From Pseudoalteromonas sp. GCY (GTDB lineage Bacteria > Pseudomonadota > Gammaproteobacteria > Enterobacterales > Alteromonadaceae), in contig NZ_CP068023.1 in the NCBI RefSeq assembly GCF_016695175.1, forward strand, positions 1,352,501-1,416,500: a stretch of DNA of 64,000 nt. The letters run 5' to 3'. The position numbers were made by a program, and so were the translations under genes. The notes under the pieces are model-generated. The model searched no databases. It was not told the origin of the DNA and saw only the letters and a program-made list of their open reading frames with translations. Below are positions 1-8,853 of this stretch, piece by piece; position 1 is the stretch's first letter; each line of letters starts with the position of its first letter.

Positions 1-255
1 GATGCGCTGATTGCGGTAGTTGATAAAAAGCGTGCAGAGTTGGGTGCTGTACAAAACCGATTCCAGTCAACAATACGGAACCAAGCTAATATTTCTGAAA
101 ACTTGTCGGCAGCAAAATCGCGAATTAAAGATGCTGATTTTGCACTAGAAACAGCGAAATTAACTAAAAATCAGATATTACAGCAAGCAAGTCAGACGAT
201 TCTCGGCCAGGCAAATCAGCGTCCACAAGCGGCACTGAGCCTACTTCAGGGCTAG
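1..255 (+). CDS. flagellin, C-terminal part (gene begins before the window)
   Basis: The reading frame is open from base 1 and gives 84 residues ending at TAG 253-255. They match the D0/D1 C-terminal helices of bacterial flagellin, with the [16 protein letters not shown] and [10 protein letters not shown] signatures. The segment aligns almost residue for residue with the end of the next flagellin (bases 1129-1380), including a shared run of about 20 identical bases. The two genes are therefore tandem paralogues. The N-terminus, promoter and central region lie outside the window. It is a filament subunit exported by the flagellar type III apparatus, very probably under FliA control. Confidence 0.93.
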   Translation, partial: DALIAVVDKKRAELGAVQNRFQSTIRNQANISENLSAAKSRIKDADFALETAKLTKNQILQQASQTILGQANQRPQAALSLLQG

Positions 256-284
256 AAATGAATAAAAAATAAAAAAATTACAAA

Positions 285-317
285 TAAAGCTCAAGCTTTC
301 GCTTTAGCAGCCGATAG
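285..317 (+). promoter_or_regulatory. sigma-28 (FliA) promoter of flagellin
   Basis: TCAAGCTT (291-298), an 11-base spacer and GCCGATAG (310-317) fit the TAAAGTTT-N11-GCCGATAA consensus at 6/8 and 7/8. Initiation near base 324 would leave a leader of about 95 bases before the flagellin ATG at 418. A small dyad AAAGC-TCAA-GCTTT (286-299) overlaps the -35 and could be the end of the upstream transcript, but it has no U tract. Confidence 0.75.
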
Positions 318-417
318 CAGAATTAGAGAACTATAAATTTAGGACTCTTATTCATCGTTGGTAGCAGGGTAGGGGTATCCCGCTCCAGCGAGTTATGTTG
401 ATAAAGCGGAGGCTATT

Positions 418-1380
418 ATGGCTTTATATGTAAATACCAATGTGAGTTCATTGAACGCACAGCGGCAACTAAATAAATCCTCAGGTGCGTTAGATACATC
501 CTTTCAACGCTTGTCGTCAGGTTTGCGCATTAACAGCGCAAAAGATGATGCTGCAGGTATGCAAATCACAAACCGTCTAAATGGTCAGATCAATGGTCTG
601 AATCAGGGCATGAGAAACGCCAACGACGGTATTTCATTAGCGCAAACAGCCGAAGGTGCACTGGATGAAACCACTCAGATGTTCCAGCGTATTAGAACGC
701 TTGCTCAGCAGGCTTCGAACGGTTCGAATACGGATGAGGATAGGCTTGCACTACAAGAGGAAATTCGTTCATTAGCTGAAGAAGTAAACCGCGTCGCTGC
801 GGATACGACATTCGGTGGTCAAAACTTGCTTGATGGCAGTTATGATGCGAACTTCCAAGTTGGTGCCGATGCAGTTCAAACTATCGGCTTTAGTATGCAA
901 AACGTAGCAGGTACTGCAAACGATTTACAAGCGGATGGCGGCTTCACACTGTCTGGTATTGCAGGCATCGCAAGTGGTGTAACTGGTGTGGCACTCAGTG
1001 CGACTACAGGTACAATTAGTACCACGATTGGTACCGAAGCAGATGCGAAAGTCTTCTCAGATGTATTCACGGCGGCTGGTATTTCTGTATCTTCGCAAGC
1101 GAATGCCCAGGCTGTATTAGCTGGTATGGATAACTTGATTGCGGTAGTTGATAAGAAACGCGCAGAGTTAGGTGCGGTTCAAAACCGATTCCAGTCAACT
1201 ATTCGTAACCAATCGAATGTTGCTGAAAACTTAACGGCTGCACGTTCTCGGATCCAAGATACAGACTTCGCACAAGAGACTGCAAACTTGACTAAGATGC
1301 AGATTTTGCAACAAGCAAGTAGTTCTATCTTGAGCCAAGCGAATCAAAGACCGCAAGTAGCTTTATCGCTACTAGGTTAA
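418..1380 (+). CDS. flagellin (320 aa)
   Basis: This is a complete filament subunit. The N-terminus MALYVNTNVSSLNAQRQL and residues to about 140 form the conserved D0/D1 helices. Residues 141-235 are a short variable, Ala/Gly/Thr/Ser-rich exposed region and 236-320 are the returning helices, ending in LLG. Cysteine is absent, as usual. The Ser/Thr-rich centre is where O-linked nonulosonic acid would be expected, given the Maf glycosyltransferase downstream. It has its own sigma-28 promoter at 291-317. It is a tandem paralogue of the gene ending at 255. The family assignment is certain; which of the two is the major subunit cannot be told from sequence. Confidence 0.97.
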   Translation: MALYVNTNVSSLNAQRQLNKSSGALDTSFQRLSSGLRINSAKDDAAGMQITNRLNGQINGLNQGMRNANDGISLAQTAEGALDETTQMFQRIRTLAQQASNGSNTDEDRLALQEEIRSLAEEVNRVAADTTFGGQNLLDGSYDANFQVGADAVQTIGFSMQNVAGTANDLQADGGFTLSGIAGIASGVTGVALSATTGTISTTIGTEADAKVFSDVFTAAGISVSSQANAQAVLAGMDNLIAVVDKKRAELGAVQNRFQSTIRNQSNVAENLTAARSRIQDTDFAQETANLTKMQILQQASSSILSQANQRPQVALSLLG

Positions 1381-1462
1381 TTGATTAGTATTGTAGCGTC
1401 AGGTTTGTGAATAATTCTCAAACTTGGCGTATACTTTACGGTAAAAGGTTCGGAGGTGTGTT

Positions 1463-1873
1463 GTGAAAGAAGTTCAAGCGTCTACACCAAATGGATTCGT
1501 CAATCATACAAAACCAGAAGAATTAATTAGGACGGCATCTTCTGCAGAGACGACTCGTGCGGTTGAGTCTACTAGCAAAACAGAATCTAGTACGAAGCAA
1601 AGCGAGGAACAAGGTGCTGTAAAGCCTGACATTGTGGAAGAAATTAAAAGCAACTTAGAAAAGCTGAATCAGTTTATTCCTGTTACAGCAACTAATTTGT
1701 CTTTCGAGTTTGACGAACGTGGAGATCCTCCCGTTGTAAAGGTGATCGATACGAACAATGACGAAGTAATACGGGAAATTCCTTCCGAGGAGTTTCGTGA
1801 AATGGCTAAAGCTCTCGAAGAGTTTGCCGATAAGGTGTCAAGTAGAGGATTGCTGTTTGATAAAACAGCTTAA
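1463..1873 (+). CDS. flaG: FlaG family flagellar protein
   Basis: A 136-residue protein with a disordered Ser/Thr/Glu-rich N-terminal half and a conserved C-terminal half (about 65-130) containing LNQFIPVTATNLSFEFDE, VKVIDTNNDEVIREIPSEE and a closing amphipathic helix. This is the FlaG arrangement. FlaG influences filament length in polar flagellates; its biochemistry is poorly known. The start is a GTG preceded by GGAGG, eight bases upstream. It lies between flagellin and fliD, the usual place in Vibrio, Shewanella and Pseudoalteromonas. Its 3' end contains a sigma-28 promoter for fliD. Confidence 0.92.
   Translation: MKEVQASTPNGFVNHTKPEELIRTASSAETTRAVESTSKTESSTKQSEEQGAVKPDIVEEIKSNLEKLNQFIPVTATNLSFEFDERGDPPVVKVIDTNNDEVIREIPSEEFREMAKALEEFADKVSSRGLLFDKTA
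1807..1833 (+). promoter_or_regulatory. sigma-28 promoter inside flaG, upstream of fliD
   Basis: TAAAGCTC (1807-1814), an 11-base spacer and GCCGATAA (1826-1833). The -10 matches the consensus perfectly, the -35 matches 6/8 and the spacer is exact. Initiation near 1841 would give a leader of about 50 bases for fliD. It lies inside the flaG coding sequence and would drive fliD-fliS-fliT and the maf genes chained to them. Confidence 0.7.
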
Positions 1874-1891
1874 TATTGGGTTGGAGGTTGT

Positions 1892-3301
1892 ATGCCATTA
1901 ATTACATCAGCGGGTATAGGCTCGGGGCTTGACTTAGAAAGCATCATTAAAGCGACAATTGATGCTGAAAATGTTCCTAAGTTACAAGCATTTGCCAAAA
2001 AAGAAGACTCTTTAAAAGTGGAGTTATCTGCGGTTGGTGAGTTAAAGTCAGCAATCTCTAAACTCAAAGATACGATGGCGAAGCTTGCAGATCCTGACAA
2101 CTTTGGTAAGCGAGTAGCAAACATTACCCAACCTAGTGGCGGAGATATAATCAGTGTTACTCCAACATCAGATATATCCGTAGGAAACTTTAAAGTTGCC
2201 GTCAAACAATTGGCAGAGGGTAGCCGAATCATTTCAGCAGACGACGCATTTGCATCGACTGATGCGGTCGTAAGTGCATCCGGAGGTACACTTTCGTTCG
2301 CAGCTGGGCCAGATAAGTCATTTGATTTAGATGTGACAGCGGGAATGACACTTGCTGAGCTTAGAGACGCAATAAACTCTTCTGAGTCTAATTTCGGGGT
2401 AACCGCGAATATCGTGAATACGGGTAATGTTGGTTCTAAGCTTGTACTTACTTCTAATGTCACCGGCGACAATAACGACTTAACGATAACTTCGGATACT
2501 GCAGAGCTTGATGCAATCAGCACAACTGCATCTGGTGGTGGTGCTGGTGGAATGACAACAGTTCAAGCTGCGCAAAACGCAATTATTACTGTTGATGGCC
2601 TTGAAGTGACAAGTGATAGCAACACATTCAAGGATGCGGTGCAAGACATGACGATTAGAGCCCTTGAAGTTAGTGAAGGTAACGATACTGATGGTTATGC
2701 GACAGCTAAATTAAATATTGATTACGATCGTGAGTCTATTAGCAAAATGATTGACGAGTTTATTGCAAATTATAATAATTTGATTGGCACTATTGGCCTT
2801 CACACTAGAATTGGTAGACCGTTAAACGGTGACTCCTCAATGAGGACATTGAGCGACCAGATGATATCGACTCTATCGTCAGAGCTTACAGACGCAGGTC
2901 CATTTGGTTCCATTTTTGATATTGGCCTCGGCGTTAAAAAAGATGGATATCTTGAAAAATCTTCACTGGTAAGAAGTCTTAATGAAGCTATGGACGATAA
3001 CTACGATGATATTGGCAAGGCTTTTGCAGGTGATAACGGTGTAGCTAAACAACTTGAAGAGTTGCTAGGTAATTACGTCGATTCTAAAGGCATATTGAAG
3101 CAACGTGAGACGAGCTTAAATAGCCAGTTAGATGATTTAGAAGATGACGTCCTGAATCATGAATATCGAATGAAATCGATGGAAGAAGGGTTACGTCAAA
3201 AATATGCTGGTCTAGACGTGTTGATTGCTCAAATGCAACAAACACAGTCCTATTTAGGTGCTCAATTAGCAAATTTACCTGGCTTCACTAAATCTAAGTA
3301 A
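1892..3301 (+). CDS. fliD: flagellar filament cap protein FliD
   Basis: 469 residues, within the family range. The N-terminus (MPLITSAGIGSGLDLESIIKATIDAE) is the FliD_N domain. Residues about 85-240 are the variable capping domains, rich in Asp/Thr/Ser. About 245-460 is FliD_C, ending in a coiled-coil region (RETSLNSQLDDLEDD onwards). The pentameric cap sits at the filament tip and catalyses flagellin folding. A GGAGG box precedes the ATG by six bases. It follows flaG by 18 bases and precedes fliS by 17, and is probably also transcribed from the sigma-28 promoter at 1807-1833. Confidence 0.97.
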   Translation: MPLITSAGIGSGLDLESIIKATIDAENVPKLQAFAKKEDSLKVELSAVGELKSAISKLKDTMAKLADPDNFGKRVANITQPSGGDIISVTPTSDISVGNFKVAVKQLAEGSRIISADDAFASTDAVVSASGGTLSFAAGPDKSFDLDVTAGMTLAELRDAINSSESNFGVTANIVNTGNVGSKLVLTSNVTGDNNDLTITSDTAELDAISTTASGGGAGGMTTVQAAQNAIITVDGLEVTSDSNTFKDAVQDMTIRALEVSEGNDTDGYATAKLNIDYDRESISKMIDEFIANYNNLIGTIGLHTRIGRPLNGDSSMRTLSDQMISTLSSELTDAGPFGSIFDIGLGVKKDGYLEKSSLVRSLNEAMDDNYDDIGKAFAGDNGVAKQLEELLGNYVDSKGILKQRETSLNSQLDDLEDDVLNHEYRMKSMEEGLRQKYAGLDVLIAQMQQTQSYLGAQLANLPGFTKSK

Positions 3302-3318
3302 ACTAAGAGGCATGTGAT

Positions 3319-3747
3319 ATGTATAACGCCCGAGTCAAAAATTACCAAAGAGAAGCATTGAAAACGAGAGTTGCAGGTGCAGATCGCTATGAAATAATTC
3401 AAATGTTGATGGCTGGTGCCGTTGAAAAAATGGTACTTGCAAAGGTATCTATTGAAAAGCGTCATCTCGAAGCCAAAGCAGAACATATTTCTAAGGCTTC
3501 AGCCATCATTGAAGCACTTCGTGGAAGCTTAGACTTTGAAGTTGGTGGCGAGGTAACAGAGAATCTGTATGCCCTCTATTCATACATGTTGGACAGATTG
3601 TTAGATGCTAGCATGCAAAATGACCCCGCTATAGTTGATGAAGTATCGAATTTGCTGAAGGAAATCAAGTCTGCTTGGGACGCGATTCCAATTGATGTAC
3701 GTAAGCAGACACTGGATGCTAACGGCGCGGATGCTAATGTCGGCTGA
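3319..3747 (+). CDS. fliS: flagellin export chaperone FliS
   Basis: 142 residues of all-helical FliS type. The N-terminus reads MYNARVKNYQREALKTRVAGADRYEIIQMLMAGAVEKM, followed by SLDFEVGGEVTENLYALYSYM, the usual FliS signature. FliS binds the C-terminal helices of unfolded flagellin in the cytoplasm, prevents premature polymerisation and delivers it to FlhA. It directly follows fliD and overlaps the start of the fliT-like gene by about 11 bases, suggesting translational coupling. Confidence 0.96.
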   Translation: MYNARVKNYQREALKTRVAGADRYEIIQMLMAGAVEKMVLAKVSIEKRHLEAKAEHISKASAIIEALRGSLDFEVGGEVTENLYALYSYMLDRLLDASMQNDPAIVDEVSNLLKEIKSAWDAIPIDVRKQTLDANGADANVG

Positions 3748-4033
3748 GTTAGCTCACATAGAAGCAACCCTTAATAAGCTGGATGCTGCTTGTCAGGCAG
3801 GTGAGTTGGAAGAGGCTCAATGTCTTTTCATTCAGATAGACAAACAGCTCCGGACAATATTAACAGCTGATGTGTTAGCTGATTCAGAACAAGCTCAACA
3901 ATCGGCTTTAGTCATATTCAATCATATCCAATCAATAATGAGCCAGTTGCAGCAGGAAAAAAGCGCTGTTGCAAAAGAACTATCACAAGTTATTGGCAAT
4001 AAAAAAAAGATCAAAGCGTATAAAAATATTTAA
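3737..4033 (+). CDS. fliT: FliT-like flagellar chaperone
   Basis: A small (98 aa from ATG 3737; 100 aa from ATG 3731), entirely helical, Gln/Glu/Ala-rich protein with a lysine-rich tail. Sequence identity to enterobacterial FliT is not obvious. Size, helicity and the position immediately after fliS make a FliT-type FliD chaperone the best reading. The start overlaps the 3' end of fliS; both ATGs are in frame and neither has a strong Shine-Dalgarno sequence, which fits coupled reinitiation. The name is inferred mainly from context. Confidence 0.7.
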   Translation: MSAELAHIEATLNKLDAACQAGELEEAQCLFIQIDKQLRTILTADVLADSEQAQQSALVIFNHIQSIMSQLQQEKSAVAKELSQVIGNKKKIKAYKNI

Positions 4034-4051
4034 TACGACACCGGCAAATGT

Positions 4052-6139
4052 ATGAACAAAGACCCCTTATCACAACAATTAGAGTCTCTAAGTGAGCAAC
4101 TATCGGATACCGCTGCTCATCAGGCTAAAGAAGCCAAGTTTGCTGAAGAAGCTAACGAACGTTTTAATCAAAATTTAAAAAGTTTCGAAAAATATTTCCC
4201 CAGTATTGCACAGACCATTAAGGAGCATCACGTTCGTGAAGACTTTTGTCTGCACGTGACTGCATCAGGGCATGGTAACTTTGTTCCAAAGGGCTGCACA
4301 GCGCCAATTTATTCTCAGTCACCAATAGAACAAACTCAAACTCAAGTTGAGAAGCAGCTCAGTAAACCTGTACTAAGTCTTACTGATTATACCGGATACG
4401 GTCAAAACCAAGAAGATGATCGCCTGCATGTCCGTTATATGACCGAACTGACTAATTTGATGGTTGATATTCGAAACCAAGGCGAAGAAAAATTAACTCA
4501 TTTACCTGAACATTTCCCAACAGCAATTATTTTTGGTATTGGTTTGGGGTATCACATCCCATTATTGTTTGAACGGACTCAGTTTGATTATACTTTTCTA
4601 ATTGAGCCCGACTTTGAACAGTTTTTTGCGAGCCTATTTTGTACCGACTGGTATCAGATTATTTCAGATATTGACGAGCAGGGTGGATGTTTATTTTTTC
4701 ACTTGGGAGTTGACCATAGTACGTTTATCCGAGACATTGAAAAAATAGCTGAAGATGTTGGCGCATTTGCTCTTGTTAGAAGCTTTTGTTATCAGCACAC
4801 ACCAGATGCACGATTAAATGTGCTTATTCAACAATGGTCGAAGGATTATTTCCGCTTTCAATTTGGGCACGGATTTTATAATGACGCCGTGACAGGGTTA
4901 GCGCACAGCATTCATCATGTTAGAAACAAAGCGGCATGGCTTACCAAGGCGAGCACAAACTTAAATAAAGACACACCTGTTTTCATTATAGGCAATGGTC
5001 CTTCGTTAGATGAAGCTGAAGATTTTATTAAGCGCAATCACAAAAAAGCAATTGTAATTGCTGCAGGCACATCGATCGCCACTTTGTACAGAAAGGGGAT
5101 CCCAGTTGATTTCCACGTTTTAGTAGAAAGGCCATATTCAAATTACAAAATCTTTGGTGATATTGTTCCACCAGAGGTTTATCAAAATACCAATCTAATC
5201 GGGTTAAGCACCTTATACCCAGATACAAATAAAAGATACAAATGGGCTGGCATCGCTGCGAAAGGCTCTGAGGCTGGTACTTCGATGATGGACATTATCG
5301 CATTGCGTTATATGTCACAGACTTTGCCAAAAATCCCGTATAGTAATCCAGTTGTTGCGAATACCGCTTTATCATTTGCCTTGTATTTAGGGTTTAGAAA
5401 TGTGTACCTATTTGGCGTTGATAATGGAAAAGACCCAAGAGGTGCGCATCACAGTAAAGACAGTATTTACAGGCCTAATAATGGCGATGATGAATCTTTA
5501 GGCCACGCTCACTTGGAGATACAGGGCCACACTTTAGAAGGTAACCTCGGTGGTACCGTTGTATCAAACGATCTATTTATGATCGCTCATGCCCAACTAG
5601 AAAAGCTGCTTAATTATTATGATGTCAATACATGTTTAAATATCGGGAGCGGCGCTAAAATTGAAAAGGCACTACCAGTAAAAGCAGATGACTTACTCGA
5701 TATTGAAGAAGATTATGATATTACTAAAACTGTAGAATTAATTAAGTCTGATTGTTTTAACGTATTTAATCTTGATGATGTAAGTGACGAATTTATTGCA
5801 CTAGATAGCCTTAATGAACTTGTTTTGCATATTTGTGAGATAGCGTCAGAACCCGTGAAGTCTAGGCAAGAAGCAGCGGATCAGCTAAGACGTCAATCAC
5901 GCTATTTGTTTGCATATCGAGACTCTATTCTGGGACACCTATTTCACTTGGTAAAAGGGTCGCTACTGTATTATCACTGTCCGATGATAACCTTACTTTA
6001 TACATACGAAGATGAAGCTTTTTGTTTAGCACAATATGAAAGGCTTAATCAGCTTTGGATGAGTTATATCAAGGAAATTTATACTCATTTTTGTGATCAT
6101 TACACTGAAAAATGTGATCTAGGAAAGGAGTTGCAGTAG
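4052..6139 (+). CDS. maf: Maf-type flagellin nonulosonic acid glycosyltransferase (DUF115)
   Basis: 695 residues. The central region carries the DUF115 / MAF_flag10 core: VFIIGNGPSLDE with G314-N315-G316-P317-S318, then AAGTSIATLYRKGIPVDFHVLVE and, further on, NTALSFALYLGFRNVYLFGVD. Motility accessory factors transfer CMP-activated pseudaminic or legionaminic acid onto Ser/Thr of flagellin in the cytoplasm before export. The gene lies 18 bases after fliT and its stop overlaps the next start (TAGTG), so it belongs to the filament operon. It is the only clear glycosyltransferase among the sugar genes of the window. The activity on flagellin follows from the family; the exact sugar is inferred from the pse genes at 26-34 kb. 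Confidence 0.92.
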   Translation: MNKDPLSQQLESLSEQLSDTAAHQAKEAKFAEEANERFNQNLKSFEKYFPSIAQTIKEHHVREDFCLHVTASGHGNFVPKGCTAPIYSQSPIEQTQTQVEKQLSKPVLSLTDYTGYGQNQEDDRLHVRYMTELTNLMVDIRNQGEEKLTHLPEHFPTAIIFGIGLGYHIPLLFERTQFDYTFLIEPDFEQFFASLFCTDWYQIISDIDEQGGCLFFHLGVDHSTFIRDIEKIAEDVGAFALVRSFCYQHTPDARLNVLIQQWSKDYFRFQFGHGFYNDAVTGLAHSIHHVRNKAAWLTKASTNLNKDTPVFIIGNGPSLDEAEDFIKRNHKKAIVIAAGTSIATLYRKGIPVDFHVLVERPYSNYKIFGDIVPPEVYQNTNLIGLSTLYPDTNKRYKWAGIAAKGSEAGTSMMDIIALRYMSQTLPKIPYSNPVVANTALSFALYLGFRNVYLFGVDNGKDPRGAHHSKDSIYRPNNGDDESLGHAHLEIQGHTLEGNLGGTVVSNDLFMIAHAQLEKLLNYYDVNTCLNIGSGAKIEKALPVKADDLLDIEEDYDITKTVELIKSDCFNVFNLDDVSDEFIALDSLNELVLHICEIASEPVKSRQEAADQLRRQSRYLFAYRDSILGHLFHLVKGSLLYYHCPMITLLYTYEDEAFCLAQYERLNQLWMSYIKEIYTHFCDHYTEKCDLGKELQ

Positions 6140-7461
6140 TGCACTACGAAGAAAGTGAGCAATTTTACAGTGACCTTTATGACGAGTTGTTTCCAATCTT
6201 AAGGTCTATCACAGGGCCTGGGCTCAGACAAAGTTACGACATCTTTGGACGATATATGCCATTGGAGAGACTATCTATTCCAACTGGCACTGCTTTATTT
6301 GATTGGCAGGTCCCTCAGGAGTGGCACTGTGATGAGGCTTACTTGGTGGGCCCTGACGGCGAACGTATTGCTGACATAAAACGGCTTAACCTTGACGTTG
6401 TTAATTATTCTGAGCCAGTAGATAAGATCTTAACGCTAGAAGAACTCCAGCCTCACCTGTATAGCCTACCTGAATTACCAGAAGCTGTTCCCTATGTTAC
6501 GAGCTACTATAAAAAGCGTTGGGGCTTTTGCCTGAGCCAGACACGTAGAGACGAACTAAAGGCTGGTCAGTATCGAGCTGTAATTAAAAGCAAATTTGTG
6601 GACGGTCATTTAGATATCGAGCACACGCTGCTTGCAGGGCAATCTAAACAGGAAGTGCTACTTAGCTCTTATCTATGTCACCCCTCTATGGCGAATAATG
6701 AGCTTAGTGGTCCTCTGGTGTTGCTTGGGCTTTATCATCGAATAAAGCAATGGCCAAAGCGCCGCTACTCATATCGTTTTGCGCTTCACCCCGAGACCAT
6801 TGGAAGTTTGGGGATGTTACATGTAATGCAAAATCATTTCCGCCAAAACTTAGTTTCAGGGCTTGTACTGAATTGCTTGGGCGGAAGTCCACGGGAGCTA
6901 GTGTTTAAGCACAGTCGAAATGATAATGGGTTACTAGATAAGCTGCTTTATCATCTTAGTGAAGAAGGATATGGCCATAGCAATATTCCGTTCACACCAC
7001 TGAGTGGCTCTGATGAGCGTCAGTATAATGCCCCTGGGTTCCAATTTCCAGTTTGTTGCGTCAGCCGCAGTTTCCACACAGGTTACAAAGAATACCATAC
7101 ATCATTAGATGACAAAGAATATATGGGGATCAAGCCGTTATTAGATAGCATAGACAAACTGGAAAAGATCTTCCTAGCCTTTGAGCAAAGTGCGCGGTTT
7201 GAAAACACGCATCCTTATGGTGAGCCCAATTTGGGTAGTCGTGATTTATATCCGACTCTCAGCTTTTTTAGTGAAGAGCGAACCCGCCAACTGGACGAAC
7301 TAAATCATATCAAGATGTTACTTTGCTACAGCGATGGGGAGCATGACACGATAGATATTGCGCGTAAGTACAATCAATCGGTTACGGAGTTTGCAAATGC
7401 AATCAGTAAACTTGAGGGGCATGCGCTGCTAAAAATGTTATCTCCTAATAGGGAAGAGTAA
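6139..7461 (+). CDS. DUF4910 / M28-like zinc peptidase-fold protein
   Basis: 440 residues beginning at GTG 6139 (AAAGGAG box at 6124-6130), overlapping the maf stop by one base. An M28-like core is visible: YLCHPSMANNELSG (C180-H181, N187-E188), LHPETIGSLG (H217, E219) and FHTGYKEYHTSLDD near residue 310, which together could form a metal site. The last 70 or so residues (SDGEHDTIDIARKYNQSVTEFANAISKLE) look like a winged helix. Members of this family occur in surface-polysaccharide and flagellar modification loci, but I know of no established substrate. Co-transcription with maf suggests a role in processing the sugar precursor or the flagellin. Peptidase, deacylase or amidase activity is open. 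Confidence 0.8.
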   Translation: MHYEESEQFYSDLYDELFPILRSITGPGLRQSYDIFGRYMPLERLSIPTGTALFDWQVPQEWHCDEAYLVGPDGERIADIKRLNLDVVNYSEPVDKILTLEELQPHLYSLPELPEAVPYVTSYYKKRWGFCLSQTRRDELKAGQYRAVIKSKFVDGHLDIEHTLLAGQSKQEVLLSSYLCHPSMANNELSGPLVLLGLYHRIKQWPKRRYSYRFALHPETIGSLGMLHVMQNHFRQNLVSGLVLNCLGGSPRELVFKHSRNDNGLLDKLLYHLSEEGYGHSNIPFTPLSGSDERQYNAPGFQFPVCCVSRSFHTGYKEYHTSLDDKEYMGIKPLLDSIDKLEKIFLAFEQSARFENTHPYGEPNLGSRDLYPTLSFFSEERTRQLDELNHIKMLLCYSDGEHDTIDIARKYNQSVTEFANAISKLEGHALLKMLSPNREE

Positions 7462-8840
7462 TGATGGCAAATAGTCAAGCGGTAGTCGTTGGGGGAGGTA
7501 TATGTGGTCTGGTCGCAGCTTTACTGTTAAAACGACGCTTTACCAATGTGGTACTGATTGAGCAGGCAGAAACCGTTGGTGGTTTGTTTTGTTCCGTGAA
7601 AGATAGCTCTGGTGCCGCTTACGATATGGGTTCGCATATTCCTAATGCTACTGGAATAGAAGAGCTTGATAAGATTTTGTTTTCGGATGCCAATAGTGGC
7701 TGTTGGAATAAAATATCTAGACTATGCTCAGGAAATTACTTTGGCGGTAGTTGGGATTTGAACAGTCCATTTCCAGATGCGACTAAGCTACCAAAAGAGA
7801 CTTACTTAAGTGGCTGCGGTGAACTGATCAATTGTACAGAACTACCGGATACTGACCTGATTTACGATTATTGTGTAGATTCCTTAGGCGTTGTTTTTAC
7901 TGAAAGTATTGTGCTGCCTATTTTAGAAAAGCTCTATGGTAAGGATGCGCCACTGAAGGAGTTAACAATGGCGGCGGGGCTGTTTGGATTTACACGCATT
8001 CTTGCATTACCTGCAGATGTGACTGCGAACCTCAAGCAGTTACCAGCATTTGATGCTAAGCTTGGATACCAGCGTGAATCAGACTTTCAAAAACGTAAGG
8101 CGCAAGATAACCTCAGTGAGGTGACCTATTACTATCCAACCAAGGGGGAGGGGATTGGTTACTGGGTAACGCAACTGCAACAGCAGGTTGAACAAGCAGG
8201 AGTAGAAATCATTACTTCAGAGCGAGTTACGCAAATAGTGCATCACAACAGTAAGGTTACCAACTTGGTGTTGGCTAATACTGAACGAGTGTTAAAGTGT
8301 GACTTTTTATTCTGGAGTGCTCCACCTTTCATTGCCTTGAGTGCAATGGGGCTGACGCCTTCCAGAGGCCAAGTTACCTTGCGAACTGCGCTGATTTTTC
8401 ACCTAAATTTTGACCGTCCTTTACTAGATAGAAATTCCCATTATCTTTGGGTTTGGGATCCAGACAGTGCTATTTTTCGTTTGACGTTATATCCAAACTT
8501 AATTGGCCGAAGCACACATCATCACATATCAGCGGAGATTTTGTGCAGTCCTGATGAAGTAAGTTCCTTTACACAAGCGGAGATTATCAAGCAACTCAAG
8601 GAGATGGGGATTGTTGACCCAGAAGCGAAGCTTGTAAGCGGTCATACTCAAGTGATCAATAATACTTTTCCAGTTCCAACAACAGAGTTTCAGGCCGTTA
8701 ATCAGCAGAACTACGAGACATTGACAAACTGCGTCGACAATGTCGTTGTTTCGGGTCGTTTCAGTGGAAAATGCTGGCGTCAGGCTGAGGTATTGATTGA
8801 GGCTTATGAGTCAATTATGCGGGCAGCCGACGCGAGTTAA
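7461..8840 (+). CDS. FAD/NAD(P)-binding oxidoreductase, amine-oxidase-like fold
   Basis: 459 residues. It starts at ATG 7461 (or the adjacent ATG 7464), overlapping the previous stop by one base. An N-terminal dinucleotide-binding signature VVVGGGICGLVAALLLKRR followed by an acidic residue (VVLIEQ) and GGLFCS indicate FAD binding of the protoporphyrinogen-oxidase / UDP-galactopyranose-mutase kind. The C-terminus VVVSGRFSGKCWRQAEVLIEAYESI is the second FAD-contacting motif. The substrate is unknown. As third gene of the maf unit it may oxidise the nonulosonic acid or its precursor. It ends in a hairpin terminator facing the opposing operon. Confidence 0.8.
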   Translation: MMANSQAVVVGGGICGLVAALLLKRRFTNVVLIEQAETVGGLFCSVKDSSGAAYDMGSHIPNATGIEELDKILFSDANSGCWNKISRLCSGNYFGGSWDLNSPFPDATKLPKETYLSGCGELINCTELPDTDLIYDYCVDSLGVVFTESIVLPILEKLYGKDAPLKELTMAAGLFGFTRILALPADVTANLKQLPAFDAKLGYQRESDFQKRKAQDNLSEVTYYYPTKGEGIGYWVTQLQQQVEQAGVEIITSERVTQIVHHNSKVTNLVLANTERVLKCDFLFWSAPPFIALSAMGLTPSRGQVTLRTALIFHLNFDRPLLDRNSHYLWVWDPDSAIFRLTLYPNLIGRSTHHHISAEILCSPDEVSSFTQAEIIKQLKEMGIVDPEAKLVSGHTQVINNTFPVPTTEFQAVNQQNYETLTNCVDNVVVSGRFSGKCWRQAEVLIEAYESIMRAADAS

Positions 8841-8848
8841 GCGTCGGC
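8826..8848. terminator. bidirectional hairpin terminator
   Basis: A perfect 8-bp GC-rich stem GCCGACGC / GCGTCGGC (8826-8833, 8841-8848) with loop GAGTTAA that contains the stop codon of the plus-strand gene. It sits between two convergent genes whose stops are 13 bases apart. There is no long U tract on either side, so efficiency is uncertain. Confidence 0.6.
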
Positions 8849-8853
8849 CTGCG

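Noticed and set aside
1434..1449. TTGGCGTATACTTTAC upstream of flaG as a sigma-54 promoter
   Set aside because: AC replaces GC at -12, and initiation would fall right at the GTG start with no leader.
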